Source: Ulota crispa
Lineage: Eukaryota > Streptophyta > Bryopsida > Orthotrichales > Orthotrichaceae
Assembly (NCBI GenBank): GCA_963920765.1
Contig: OY987249.1
Location: 1,676,501 to 1,740,500 of the forward strand
DNA: 64,000 nucleotides
Reading direction: 5' to 3'
The notes beneath the pieces were generated by a model. That model was not told the DNA's origin. It made no database searches and saw nothing but the letters and a program-made list of their open reading frames with translations. Position 1 is the stretch's first letter, and every line of letters begins with the position of its first letter. Of the stretch, positions 12,712 through 23,544 are shown in pieces. The translations under genes and the position numbers were made by a program.

Positions 12712-12898
12712 TTAAAGGGTTAACAGACATACCAAGGTGCAGATGCTCTTACGATTTTCTGGTTTCATACTTTTGTTATGAATAATTATCGTTATAGAGG
12801 TTAAGTATTCATAAATTCGTACACTATATATAGAGTCCAATAAACAAAAGTAGTGCAAGAATGTGAGAATGCTCTGAACCAATCTACGCTAAGTTATG

Positions 12899-13240
12899 AC
12901 TGAGGGCTATGCCTTATGGCTGGGTACACTGCACATACGTGTTTGTGGGGGCCAGGGTGAAAACGCTGAGCTTTTTGAACAAACTAGTGGTAAAAGTGAG
13001 ATTATTCCCTCTGAGTCTGTGGTGTACTGTAGTTATTTCTGTAGTAGGTCCATCATATCTCCATCCACGGTTCCTGGAAGAATTTGGGTCCATGAATCCA
13101 AATACAAATTCAAAATTCTCAAGTTCAGTGTCTTGGTGGTAAGTTACTAAACGACTACATTTTCTGTGGTAGGTGAAAGATCTGAGCTTTTCCAGCCTGG
13201 TCCCCACAAACACGTCTGCAAAGGATATCCCATGCCTTAT
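12899..13240. repeat. Imperfect foldback repeat
   Basis: TATGCCTTATGGCTGGG and ACGTGTTTGTGGGGGCCAGG on the left pair with CCTGGTCCCCACAAACACGT and CCCATGCCTTATAA on the right. The arms are about 80 bases around a looser core. It is probably a MITE, but termini and target duplication are not clear. Open frames crossing it on both strands are by-products of the inverted structure. Confidence 0.6.
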
Positions 13241-13539
13241 AACAACAATACCGTATCTCGCTTTTCAAGTAAGATTCGCTTTTCAGAGATAAAATCTCCT
13301 CGAACGTTTCAGATGCCCATTTCAGATGCCATTTCCTAACAAAGTTATCTATCCACGACCCATCCATCCATGCAACAAAATCTACGTGAAATTCTTCATC
13401 CATCCTCCGAGGTGGACCTTTCAGGCAGTCTTGGGACGCACCCTATTTTATCCCCAAGGAAACTACCTCCCCAGTGGACATTTCGAAATGTGGGACCGGT
13501 TTTTCCCCCCCGACCCGGGCCTTTTGCACCGGTGTGTAC

Positions 13540-13600
13540 GGTAGGCCTCGTGGCCCACAACCAGCAGGTCTCGGGATCGAACCCTGATGGAGGCACTGTC
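13540..13600 (-). repeat. tRNA-like B-box, possible SINE fragment
   Basis: On the minus strand GGTTCGATCCC matches the RNA polymerase III B-box exactly (plus-strand reading GGGATCGAACC). A convincing A-box, cloverleaf or terminal A/T tail was not found. It could be a tRNA-derived SINE remnant or chance. Confidence 0.3.
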
Positions 13601-13647
13601 GTCAGTCGTCTTCCTCATTTCTGGGCTTCTAACTTCGTCGCCGTGCA

Positions 13648-14366
13648 CAAGGTAGGAGGCTCATAAACCGACCATGTAAGGGCTGATACTGAATTTTACT
13701 GAATATTACTGAATTTTGGGAGGTAAAACTTATTGAAATAATTTTCAGTAAATTTTCCTTGAAAGACAAAAGGAATTGGCATCTAACTCAAGTTGTTTCA
13801 TATTTGTTGGAGTTTTGTGGAATTAGTTATGAAAATTTGAAATTGAAGTGGCATAAGGCTCTAAAAGCATACACTTCCTAAAAAGTACTATGCTTGTAAA
13901 TTAGGGGGTTTTATTTATCTCAAAAAAATGATGAACGAATGGTCGTGAACAATTTTTTGTTTACTGGTGAATACGCTATGACAACCTCAAGGAGGTCGTC
14001 ATGGCTCATTCACGCCGTGACTTGCCCACTTTTTTCACGAATCTCATTTGCGTGAACAAAATTGGTGTTGAATGGCATATTTGAAACCCCCTATTAGGGG
14101 GTTTCAAATATGTTGTTCACCACCAATTTTGTTCAAGTGAATGAAAGTGGTGAATAACCCGTTTAAGTCACTCCATGCACAAGTCATAACAACCTCCTAA
14201 GGTCGCTACAGTAAATAAAAACTCGATTCATGAACATTTGTGCACTGCTTATTTGAGATATTTGAACTCTTAGTTGAAACTTATGAAAAGTAGGATGTAC
14301 AAATGAACTACATTTGAGAAGGTGAACGGTTTTAGAGCTTGAGCGGTTTATGAGCCACCTACCTTG
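13648..14366. mobile_element. MITE, family AGGTAGGAGGCTCATAAA (copy 1), with nested foldback
   Basis: The ends CAAGGTAGGAGGCTCATAAA and TTTATGAGCCACCTACCTTG are inverted repeats. Internal sequence near both ends matches 51004-51334, for example CCTTGAAAGACAA and GTGGAATTAGTTATGAA on the left and GATGTACAAA on the right. This copy is over twice as long because another palindrome (about 13945-14225) sits in its centre. Confidence 0.82.
13945..14225. mobile_element. Foldback element nested in MITE
   Basis: A long imperfect palindrome is centred near 14095: GTGAACAAAATTGGTG pairs with CACCAATTTTGTTCA, and TTTGAAACCCCCTA with TAGGGGGTTTCAAA. Outer arms pair through AACCTCAAGGAGGTCGT / GGTCGCTACAGTAAA. 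It is absent from the shorter sister copy at 51004-51334, so it looks like a later insertion. Confidence 0.7.
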
Positions 14367-14734
14367 ATTGTCATAGAGGTACAAATCTTACCGACATTCT
14401 TAGAATGCGACATTTTTTCTCGTGATTGAGAGCCTATGTTACTCCCAGAAGCTGTCCTTTGCAGTCGGGAAGAATAACACTTGAATCGTTTCATCACAAG
14501 CTTTGATTCAAGCAACGTATTTGGAAAACAAGAGGCTTCAACAACTGAAGAGCTTGAAAATCTTGTAGTGTAGAGTGCAATTCAGTGGTGTTAGCACAGA
14601 GCCAGTGCATGCAAATCACTTGGCAACAGCCCGATTGCGACTGTGGAGTGCGTTCATACAAACGACATTTGTGATTAGCCAGGTTCTGTTCCTTGCACAA
14701 TCCTCTCTTGTTGTTTATATACAATCTTATTCTA
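14367..14734. other. Unique sequence upstream of the glycosylase gene
   Basis: This stretch is of higher complexity than the surrounding AT-rich DNA. An open frame on the minus strand at 14494-14724 lacks any recognisable motif. It could belong to the promoter of the downstream gene; no stronger statement is possible. Confidence 0.3.
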
Positions 14735-15280
14735 GGATTTAGATTTTAGGGTTTAGGGTTTAGTGTTTAGGTTTTTAATTGCAAATCCAATTTAATGCGT
14801 CGTTATCTGTGAATTTTTTTGAGGATTCATGAGAATTTTGACTATCGAGATGTGTGTGGAGTTCATTATGTGCCTAATTTTCCCTTGCTTCATGTCAGCG
14901 GAATTCAGGAATTAGGGTTTAGGGTTTAGGATTGTAAGGTTTAACTGCAAACCCGCATAATCTAGGATTGAGAATTAGGGTTTAGGATTGTGAGGTTTAA
15001 TTGGGTTTAGGCGTAATCTAGGATTGAGGCTTAGGGTTTAGGAATGTAGGCTTTAATTGCAAATCCAATTTCATGCGGTTGTGTCTTGGATTATTTTGTT
15101 CTGGTGCATGAGGATTCTGAAAATCGACATGTGGGGATGTGTGGAGATTATTTGCTGGATACTGCAGCAGTTGTGGAATGCGTGTTTGGAATGAGTTGTA
15201 ACTTGCCCATTACTTTTAAGCGTAATCTAGGAATTAGGGTTTTAGGGTTTAGGGTGGAGGGTATGTTTGCAAATCCAGTC
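14735..15280. repeat. Interstitial telomere-like TTTAGGG repeats
   Basis: At least five clusters of TTAGGGTTTAGGGTTTAG-type sequence occur. They are embedded in a degenerate, longer tandem unit carrying AATCTAGGATTGAG and TTTAATTGCAAATCCAATTT. TTTAGGG is the plant telomere unit, and short runs (telo-boxes) are known promoter elements in plant genes. The cluster lies just upstream of the glycosylase gene, so it may be regulatory, or a relic of telomere repeat capture. Confidence 0.8.
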
Positions 15281-15389
15281 ATGTGAGAAAACTGCTTCAT
15301 CATTTGTGGATACTCTGATTCTGATGCATGAGATGTCGGCGATGGAGATGTGGATACACAAGCAAATGCATTGACAGGAATATCAGGGG

Positions 15390-18300
15390 ATGCAGATCAG
15401 GGACATGGATCTCAAAGGCGTCAGTGGCTCCGCATCCGTGAATGGAGTGCTGGAAGAGTCTCAGGATTTGCGACGATCTCTGAGGGTGGCAAAGACAAGA
15501 GCAACAAACCCCATGAGAGTAGTGTCACCCTATTTTGGTAAGAAACCAGCTGGTGGGAAGATCGTGAAGAGGAGCTTGGCAGTCTCAGCGAAGAAAGAGG
15601 CAGGTGCTGCATTTTCTTGCCTTTCATTCAACATGTGAATTCTATCTCTTCCCATGCAGGACAGTGATAGCACAGAGGACTATGATAAAAGAATTTTGAG
15701 ATCAACCCTCCCATAACGTTCTTGAGCAGTAGTGAGAATTCACCCTTCTCTACTACTCCCTCTGTCCCTCTAAAAACGTCCAAAAAGCTTCCTTGCAAAG
15801 GATTAACTGTGTTTTTAGTGTTTGTGCTAGTAACACATGCGTTCTATATACCATCTATAAAATGTATGCAAAATCTCTAGTTTTGATGTTGCCGTTTAGG
15901 CACCCAAATTCCATGCAAAAAGTACCATATTTGTATATAGTTTGTGAATGTTGCCAGCTCCTCATTATTTTAGTCTTTGTGCTAGTGACACATGCATTCT
16001 GGAATCAATATACCACCTACCAAATGTATGCAAAATCTCTAGTTTTGATGTCGCCATTTAGGCACCCAAATTCCATGCAAAAAGTACCATATTTGTGCAT
16101 GCTGCCAGCTCTTCGTTATTGGTGATTTAAAGATTAGTAGCAACAATGGTACCTCATATGGGCAATGCCAAGCTTGTGAGGAGAGGAGTGCTCTCTAATT
16201 GCTTAACTTGCCCCCATGGGATCATTGAACATGGCAAACGCTTTCTCAACGTTTGAAATCAGCAAAAGGGAGTTTTTTTTAGGGGTTCAAGAAATGTGTC
16301 TGATTTGGAGCTTTTTAGAGGGACAGAGGGAGTAGATGAAAACCCCAAAAAGAAAAACTCAAAAAGCTTCACGTTTGCTAAACCTAACTGTGCAAAAAAA
16401 TCCGATAGCAACTGGATTTTTTTGTTGCAAGGATGTCAGCGCACTTGTTTAAGTATGTTGTGCAAGGGACCTTTTTTAGTAAATTGTTTATTAAACCCTA
16501 AGCAGGATTGATTGCATGACTTATGAGCCGCTTTAGTCTTATCATAAACACTACTTGCTTTATGCTGTAGGATTTGTGCTTAACGAAGGTCTTGGAAGAA
16601 TACCTGAAAGCTGGAATGGGGGTCTGCTGAGGTCTTCGAAGCAAATCCAACTTCTCGATTCTACAAACTAGTTCCCAATCATGCAATTGTGTCTCTGCAG
16701 TTTGACATGTTTATTGCTAAGTTTATTGAGAAATTTTTATATCAGGTTCCTGAGCAGGAGTCTACTAGTGTTGAGGATCAAGCAGCTGTTGTTTCATCCC
16801 TACCTGTCGACAACTACAGACTCCTGACGGCGGACTTTTACGCTTGTGATGCTTTGGACCTTGCTCCTCGGCTTCTGGGGAAGCTCTTACGCCACGAGGA
16901 TGTGGTGTTGCAAATCACTGAGGTGAGAACCTGTGTTTCCTGCAAAAAACAGTCCTGACTTCAGTACTCCTTTTCACCATAGTTGAAATGGACATTCCCA
17001 CACGTCGATTCTGAGGTCCATATTTGTCACATAGATTTAGTAAAATATAGATTGTTTCAAGAGTTTGTAGACAGTTTCATGGGGAGGCAAGATATGCATG
17101 ATGCAATACCTTGATACTTAGAACACGATATTCGTTAATTTGGGAAAAACGCTTTCCCAAAACGGATTTTGGGGATACTGAATTTTGCATTTGCGAGAAT
17201 AATTTGGTGATTTAAAGTGGGTTTTGATAATTCCTTCAAGATATTTCATCAGTGATGTAAGGTCTTGAAGAGATGATCATAAAATTCACTCTAAATCACC
17301 TTAAAACTCTTAAAATGAAAAACTCAGAATTCCCATAACCGGGGTTTTTTCCCAATTTAACGAATTTTAACTAATAGTTAATCTTCCTTATTATCATCAA
17401 CTTGTATCTACTTGCAAGATTCTTACGTCACTATCTAAGAATTCAATTTAGGACTATTTAACAACTTCAATGAATCGAGTGGGGGGGGGGGGGGGGGGGT
17501 TCTCCATAATTAACCATCTAAAGTTGCCATCTTTGAGTTGCACTCCTCCGTATAATTGGTACTTCATAACCACTGAAAAATCCAGTATTAATTAAAACCC
17601 TAATAATGATTTTACTTCAGCTGGATGAAAGTTGTTCTTTATCTATTGCATTACTTCTATGAGAACGCTGTATATGCTTTTTTTTCTTGACATTATTTGG
17701 TCTTTCATTTTTTTTAAGTTATTACCTCAGGTGACTTGAGATGAAGCTTAGGGAGTACCTCTGTCTTTGCGAATGCTCACATTCCACGTCACTGTAATGG
17801 TTGGCCAGGTAGAGGCGTACAGAACAGGAGATACAGCATGCCACGCACGATTTGGTCAAACAACTCGTACAGAAGCCATGGTGTATTATCTAGCTATTCC
17901 TGATACTCCATTATGATTGACTTTAATCAACTCCTAAGTACTCAAACTACAAATAGACGGTGCAATTTGAAAGCCAACGGTTGACTGCAGTAACTTTCAA
18001 TACATATTTTTTAGTGTGTTTAATAACGTAGGACATGATTTCTTCTTCCTGTGGATACCTCTCATTCCTTTTTCTTAAAGCTTCCTGCCTAAGTTATAAT
18101 CAACTTCTATAGCTGCATAAGCCGCTACATTTTACCATATGGACAATTTGGGGTTAACTTACAGGTATTGTTGGTAGTTTGATCAAGTTGTGCTTGGGCT
18201 GGGGGTTGATGCAGTTCCGAGCAGGAGGCCATGCTTACGTGTTCCTGTGTTATGGCATCAACGTTATGCTCAACGTGGTAGCTGACAAGGCCGGGGTAGG

Positions 18301-21212
18301 CGCTGCTGTTCTCATCCGAGCATGTTCTCCAGTGGCAGGTGTGTATTTTGGGGATAGGAGTATTATAGAGAACCCGGCGTTCTATAGTGTATGACACTTA
18401 TAACCAACAACTATTGGCCAAACAAGAAATACTAAGGCACAACACATATACTCAGCTCAAAAGTAATTCCACCACCAAGCGGGACAAACCCTAAGCTTCA
18501 TCTTAGTGGACTTGAATTTTTGATAACTTTTTTTTGACAAAGCCTTAGGCTAATCACTTGAATTGGGAGTTATTGGTTGTAAGTGTCATGCACCATATAG
18601 AATACTAAAGGGGAGAAAGTCCTATCCACAGTATAGAGGACCCTAATGTTTTTATAAAATCCAAATGACAATGAGATCAGCCCCTATGCAAATCGTTTTT
18701 TTGTCAATTTTGTATTAGATCCTAAGCATCTTACCTTATCATAAACCTTACTTAAACTGAAAATCCTGTTTTCTCGTAAATTTTTCATCAGACCTTAAGT
18801 GAAACAATTGTTTCAACTTTATTACAAATCCTATTAACTCTGTTCCTTAAGATTTACGATTTGCAGTATGTGAGGGTTTTCAAAGGATACCTTGAAGCCG
18901 GAAATATCCTGAGTTGTCAAAAACCTAAGCCAAGTTGGGTTCCTCCTTCAGCGCTACTTCAGTACAAAATAGGGAAAATTTCATGGATACTCCTAAAATT
19001 TGCTATATTTGCATAGATACCCCTGCTTTTTCAGAAATTGCACACATACTCTTGGACCATAATTTTTAGGTATTTACTTGTTGTGCTCATACTTCCTCCA
19101 TGACCAACATTGAAGAAGGGAATGTAATGAAACAAAAAAGAAGTAACGCGCGTACAAACGAGGAAGGAAAGTGGCATGCACAACAAAACAAACGCCTGAA
19201 AATTTTGGTCCAAGGGTATTTGTGCAATTTCTGAAAAAGCAGGGGTTTTTATGCAAATATTGCAAACTTCAGGGGTATTCATGAAATTTTCCCTACAAAA
19301 GATTAGCTGTATTTTTTACAGCACTCAGATTTCCTTCTATTTTGCGATATCTGGCACTGATGCTATAAATCCTTCAACTTGCAGGTTTGGCAACAATTCT
19401 GCAACGTCGGAAACAGAGTGCGGTGAAGCCTGTGCTTCTCACAGGACCTGGCAAGGTATGCACAAACGACAGTTGAGTACTTCGGTTTCATTTTAATGAA
19501 GTGCCGAGCTGCTTTACACATTCATACTACTTGGCTTTTATTTTATTACATTCTGTGTACATAATGCAAGCCTCAATATTCAAAGTCTATTTCTGTTGTT
19601 GGAACTGGAAGGTAGGTCAAGCCCTGGGGATAACAACGGACTGGTCGTGTCATCCGCTTTTCTTACCTGGTCAGCATTCTAACCATTGTTAGTATTTATC
19701 CGCTCTTTGTTTTGCCAAGCATTGCGCCTTTAGTACGCACATTCTAAACGCCTGAAAATTATGGTCCAAGGGTATTTGTGCAATTTTTGAAAACTATGGG
19801 TTCTATACAAATATGGCAAACTTTAGGGGTACCCATAAAATTTTCCCATTTTTGTAATAGCTTGTAAACCCGAATAGAAACAGTTACTTTAGCCCTTTCA
19901 GGGTAGAGTTATAATGGGGAAAAAATAGTTATGTCATCCATTAATGTTTCCTTGCTGGAAAAACCTATTTGAAAGGCCATACTCTTCACGAAAACCTTCT
20001 CAATTTGGGGTTGTCAATTTTTTCACTCCCGCTCCATAGTTTGCAGGTTGTTACCATATACAGTAGAACCTCCCTAAACTAATATGGTTGGAATTCCAAG
20101 AATCACATTAATTTAAGTAAGTTATTAGCTAATTTTGTGGAAGTGTAAATGAAGTAATCTTGAAGTTAGTGCCGGGATAGCATTATAGGTAGCTTGGGTT
20201 TTTTATATTATGGCCTTGACATTGAGATTTGTGTTATACATTAGTTTATAGAGCATATTAGTTTAGAGAGGTATTAGTTTAGGGAGGTTCTACTGTAGTG
20301 AGCGTTTCAATTTTCCTTCTTGAAAACTCGAAAATACTAGCCTCTCCTGTAGATATTTGGAACCCAATTCTGTAATTCTCTTATTTCTGTAGGCCAGCTT
20401 TGACGCCCCTAATTTCTGATATTTTTCTTGGGCAACATTTGCAAAGCATTGGAAATTTAGTATAAGGGAATTGATATATGTACCACCCCTTTTCAACTAT
20501 TCTACCACACCTACTATATATGGCCAATATTTACAATATTAAAATAGGTATGAACCACGGGAAAAAAATCACTAATATGAAAATACAACTTCACATAGAA
20601 GTTGCAACTTTAATTTTGTTTTTCAGCACTTGATCCCGCTCATAGAATCAATTAAAAAAGAACTAAACTAAACTAAGCATATTTTGGATGTTTGGATTGA
20701 TACTATGAGCAAAATTTGGAGCTGAAAATAATAATTAAAGTTCAGGTTTCTATGTGAAATTGTATTTTCATATTAGTGATTTTTTGCCTGTGATCCACAC
20801 CTATTTTAATATTGTAAATATTGACCATATATAGTAGGTGTGGTAGAATAGTCAAAACGGGGTGATACAAATATCAATTCCCTTAGTATAATTGGTACGT
20901 AATTAGCGTCTCAGACGGTACACATGTTTCAGTTACTGCCCTGATTGTTGACGTGTGGTAAACTGATATTAGGTCAAAACGATGTGAGCAGGTGGGTTAG
21001 AGATTTTGGATGGTCCCGCACCGGAAGCAATCCTTGCAGGACCCAGAGTGGGCATCGACTATGCAACACCTGAAGATGTGGCAGCTCGATGGCGTTTTGC
21101 TGTGGCAAATACTCCCTGGGTTAGTGCACCCCGTGCTACTTTGCAACCATTTCAATGGTGCTCAAATACAATCTGCACTGATGTTGCAGCTGGTAACCAT
21201 GTGGTTACCTAA
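15390..21212 (+). CDS. Alkyladenine (3-methyladenine) DNA glycosylase
   Basis: This base-excision repair enzyme removes alkylated purines from DNA. Conserved exons are 16746-16922, 17809-17880, 18215-18338, 19385-19455, 19612-19669 and 20992-21212; phases agree at every join and give 240 residues. Family motifs in order are DALDLAPRLLGK; ITE|VEAYR, whose Glu matches human AAG Glu125; ACHARFGQTTR; AYVFLCYGINVMLN; AAVLIRACSP; LLTGPGK|VGQALGIT; and AGPRVGIDYA. A basic, nuclear-style N-terminal exon is proposed at 15390-15603 (MQIRDMDLKG...), but its clear donors are phase 1 while 16746 needs phase 0. So the first join, or the start, is unresolved. Plant relatives usually have GPGG where this reads FRAGG after the fourth junction. 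The C-terminus runs about 19 residues beyond the usual family end. The introns are heavily loaded with MITEs. The plant symbol MAG is commonly used for this family. Confidence 0.9.
15756..16332. mobile_element. Stowaway-like MITE in glycosylase intron
   Basis: The ends CTCCCTCTGTCCCTCTAAAA and TTTTTAGAGGGACAGAGGGAG are inverted repeats with TA on each side, a classic Stowaway (Tc1/mariner) terminus. Inside, a block of about 130-150 bases occurs twice (about 15814-15940 and 15968-16105), sharing ATGCAAAATCTCTAGTTTTG and TTAGGCACCCAAATTCCATG. A 110-codon open frame over this block is a result of the duplication. Confidence 0.88.
17481..17499. repeat. Poly(G) tract
   Basis: A run of 19 G sits in the intron between the second and third conserved glycosylase exons. 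Its length may be unreliable in assembly. Confidence 0.9.
18380..18602. mobile_element. MITE, family ATGACACTTATAACCAACAA (copy 1)
   Basis: The left end TTCTATAGTGTATGACACTT pairs with the right end AAGTGTCATGCACCATATAGAA. The internal block AAAAGTAATTCCACCACCAA recurs on the opposite strand in the copy at 57165-57365. It lies 41 bases after a glycosylase splice donor. Confidence 0.82.
18971..19294. mobile_element. Foldback MITE, family AGGGAAAATTTCATGGATAC (copy 1)
   Basis: The arms are about 120 bases: AGGGAAAATTTCATGGATAC pairs with ATGAAATTTTCCCT, continuing through TTTTTCAGAAATTGCAC / GTGCAATTTCTGAAAAA. Other copies are at 55221-55542 (full) and 19747-19848 (one arm). It lies in a glycosylase intron. 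Confidence 0.85.
19747..19848. mobile_element. Single-arm copy of the AGGGAAAATTTCATGG foldback MITE
   Basis: Only the right arm is present: GCCTGAAAATTATGGTCCAA, then GGGTATTTGTGCAATTTTTG, ending AAAATTTTCCC. It closely follows the full copy at 18971-19294 and was probably left by partial insertion or deletion. It sits in the next intron of the glycosylase gene. Confidence 0.75.
20061..20295. mobile_element. Emigrant/pogo-like MITE in glycosylase intron
   Basis: The termini CAGTAGAACCTCCCTAAACT and AGTTTAGGGAGGTTCTACTG match, flanked by TA on both sides. CAGTARAACCTC termini with a TA target are typical of plant Emigrant elements, which derive from pogo-type Tc1/mariner transposons. At 235 bases it is non-coding. 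Confidence 0.88.
20466..20882. mobile_element. MULE-like MITE, family GGGAATTGATAT (short subfamily)
   Basis: The ends GGGAATTGATATATGTACCA and ATACAAATATCAATTCCC are flanked by the direct repeat TTAGTATAA (nine bases on each side). A nine-base duplication is the Mutator-like hallmark. The core carries TATATATGGCCAATATTTAC on the left and its complement on the right. The closest relative is 50469-50856. Confidence 0.88.
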
Positions 21213-21977
21213 TTTATGTAGTAAATTACTAGTATAGGCACCCATCGGTCCGACGGGATACAAAATAAAATCAAGCCCATTTATGTAAAATATTTCCTCC
21301 GCAAGAAAAGAATTCTTACTTTTTGTTAGTGCTCTTCAATTTCAAATTTTACCCATGCACTAAACATTTTTCTTTGTTTACAACACATTCCCTTGCACTA
21401 CAGCAATTTTTGTTCTATACCCATAGAGATTTTTACCCAAGCAATAAAAGGAGCGTCACAACTTCTTGTACAAAAATTTATTATTATTTTCTACCAACAC
21501 AATTTTTACCCACATAGTAATAATTCATGCAATTTTTTTATTTTTTTTATTTTTTTATCCATACAATTTTGTTACATTTTTGTTTTTTACTCACGCAGTT
21601 TTTTAGACATACAATTTTTTACCCATACTTTTTTTTCTCATGCAAATTTTTACTTATACAAATTTTTACCTATGCAATTTTTTTACCCAACCAAGTTTCT
21701 ACCCATGCAAGTTTATTTATCCAAACGGTAAAAATATCACAATAAAAGGATTGCCAAATTGATATATCGTATTTTGTTATATAGATAAATATAATAGATA
21801 GATGGTAGGTAAGACATGGCAAGACGGTAAGTGGTGGTAGGTAGGTCGGTATGTAGGTGGTAGGTAGGTCGGTAGGTAGGTGGTAGGTAGAAAGGATCAT
21901 GTACAAAGGATCATCGTATTTTTTTATATATATAGATAAATGAGATGTGAGATTCTTTTGAAAATTTATAATGCTCA
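21213..21977. repeat. Cryptic T-rich tandem repeats and GGTA repeats after the glycosylase gene
   Basis: From about 21330 to 21725 the phrase TTTTTACCCATGCAATTTTT recurs in many degenerate variants. From about 21797 to 21893 there is a (GGTA/GGTC)n-type array. The 3' untranslated region of the glycosylase gene should end within the first few hundred bases, but no poly(A) signal can be chosen. Confidence 0.7.
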
Positions 21978-22542
21978 GAGCATCTCCACTGGTGCTTGCC
22001 ACACAGTTGGCTCGTTTAAAGGTTTCCATCTATTTTTGAAGGGCCTACAAGCTCCTCAAATCTCCATTTATGCTCTTTTTCCTTGCTCTTCAACATGTCC
22101 CATACATAATCATTCAAGAATAAAATCTGTAGGATTAGCCTTTTAGCAAGCTATCACGGAACATAATTTTTGTGGAAAAAAGTATTGTAGATTGCTTTAT
22201 ATTAAAACGTAAAGTTGCAGCTCATAGGGTCCCTAAAAGCAACTCTAGACTACCCTTGGAAGCAGTGTTTTTTTTTTTTCGGCTATTTGGAGCAAAAAAA
22301 CACCAATTTTTTTTGACTGGCACCAAGAAAAAAAAAACATGACTATGTGGATGAAATCGGCAAGAAAGCTTCAAATGAAAAAAGAAAATTGAATGAAATC
22401 TCCAAATTGTGGATGAAAACCAAATTATAGACATGTATTATGTGCTAATGTGATATTTTCAATCCAATATGTGGATGAATGTTGAAATTTGGAGCACCAC
22501 TATAACATTTTAAGTTGCCACTTTAGCACTTCTTAAAAAATG

Positions 22543-22578
<36 letters not shown>

Positions 22579-22974
22579 TGCTTGGAAGTGTTTGAATGTG
22601 TTCCTATACATGTACTTGACAGTCCCAATCCCAACCCTCTAGAACTAGCTCTTGAGCTAATATGTGGCAACAGTTGCTTGTGCAAGTAGCATTCACTGCT
22701 CCACTTTGGGTTCACATTGAGTGGTGGACACCCTAAACATATCTCAAACAATAGGGATTGGATTTGGGGACCAGTTAGAGATGGGTGTACATACCTTACC
22801 AAGGGAAGTAGATGATAAAGTTCACTAACTTTTAGGATGTATAGTGTTTTGAAGGGCCATTGCTAGACATAGTAGGACAAAGTATCTTTAAGAGGCTTTT
22901 GTGAAAAGGCTCTCTGCACTTTACTTTTCATGCACTTCGTGTTAGATCCTGGGAGGGCACCGGTAGAGATGCTC
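21978..22974. mobile_element. Element with GAGCATCTCCACTGGTGC termini
   Basis: GAGCATCTCCACTGGTGC at the left and GCACCGGTAGAGATGCTC at the right are inverted repeats about 1 kb apart. GAGCATCTCC-type ends are common in plant PIF/Harbinger-like MITEs. A 34-base poly(A) lies inside (22543-22576). No clear target duplication and no transposase were seen. Confidence 0.6.
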
Positions 22975-23544
22975 CTACAGCAAATCATCGCACGATGTCG
23001 TACGCACGGGTTGGTAGAAGTAGGGTTATGTAACGCGCCAGTCGGACTGTGCAGCGTCTAATCATTCATGAAACTGCTCAATTCCTTTTCTATTTTGCCG
23101 ACATGTTCATGCTCTGTGTGTACACATCTGTGGCAGACCATCAGTTTGTTTACGATACATTATGAGTAGTCTGAATATGGTCCACAGATGTTGGAAATGC
23201 CCGTTTTTTATTCCAGCTCTTTCCCTACGCTTCTGCAGCTGGGATGGTCGGAACTTCGCGGATTTGTTTCAACCTGATCATACCTACCTACCTTACATAT
23301 GCTACATTTTGTTCGACCACTTCACTAGGACTACGTAGATTTTCTCTTGAAAGGTGCATCCGCACAGTCCCAAGGGGTATCCTGTACCAGGCACTACGAA
23401 GCTTGTAAGTTCAGAGTATACAAGCTCTGAAAGATCATATCCGAGGATTGTCCAATTATTCCGGCCTTTGACACTACAGGGTGAATCGATTCCTCGGATA
23501 CGATCTTTCTGCTTTACAGTATGAATGGGTAAAGAATTAGGAGT

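Noticed and set aside
15661-15716. Possible second glycosylase exon after ATGCAG (DSDSTEDYDKRIL)
   Set aside because: Entering in the phase left by the first exon gives an immediate stop, and no donor in phase follows.
18868-18950. Frame YVRVFKGYLEAGNIL after a CAG, similar to a frame near 16565
   Set aside because: It falls in a glycosylase intron where the family needs no extra residues, and it is out of phase. The similarity is short and may be chance.
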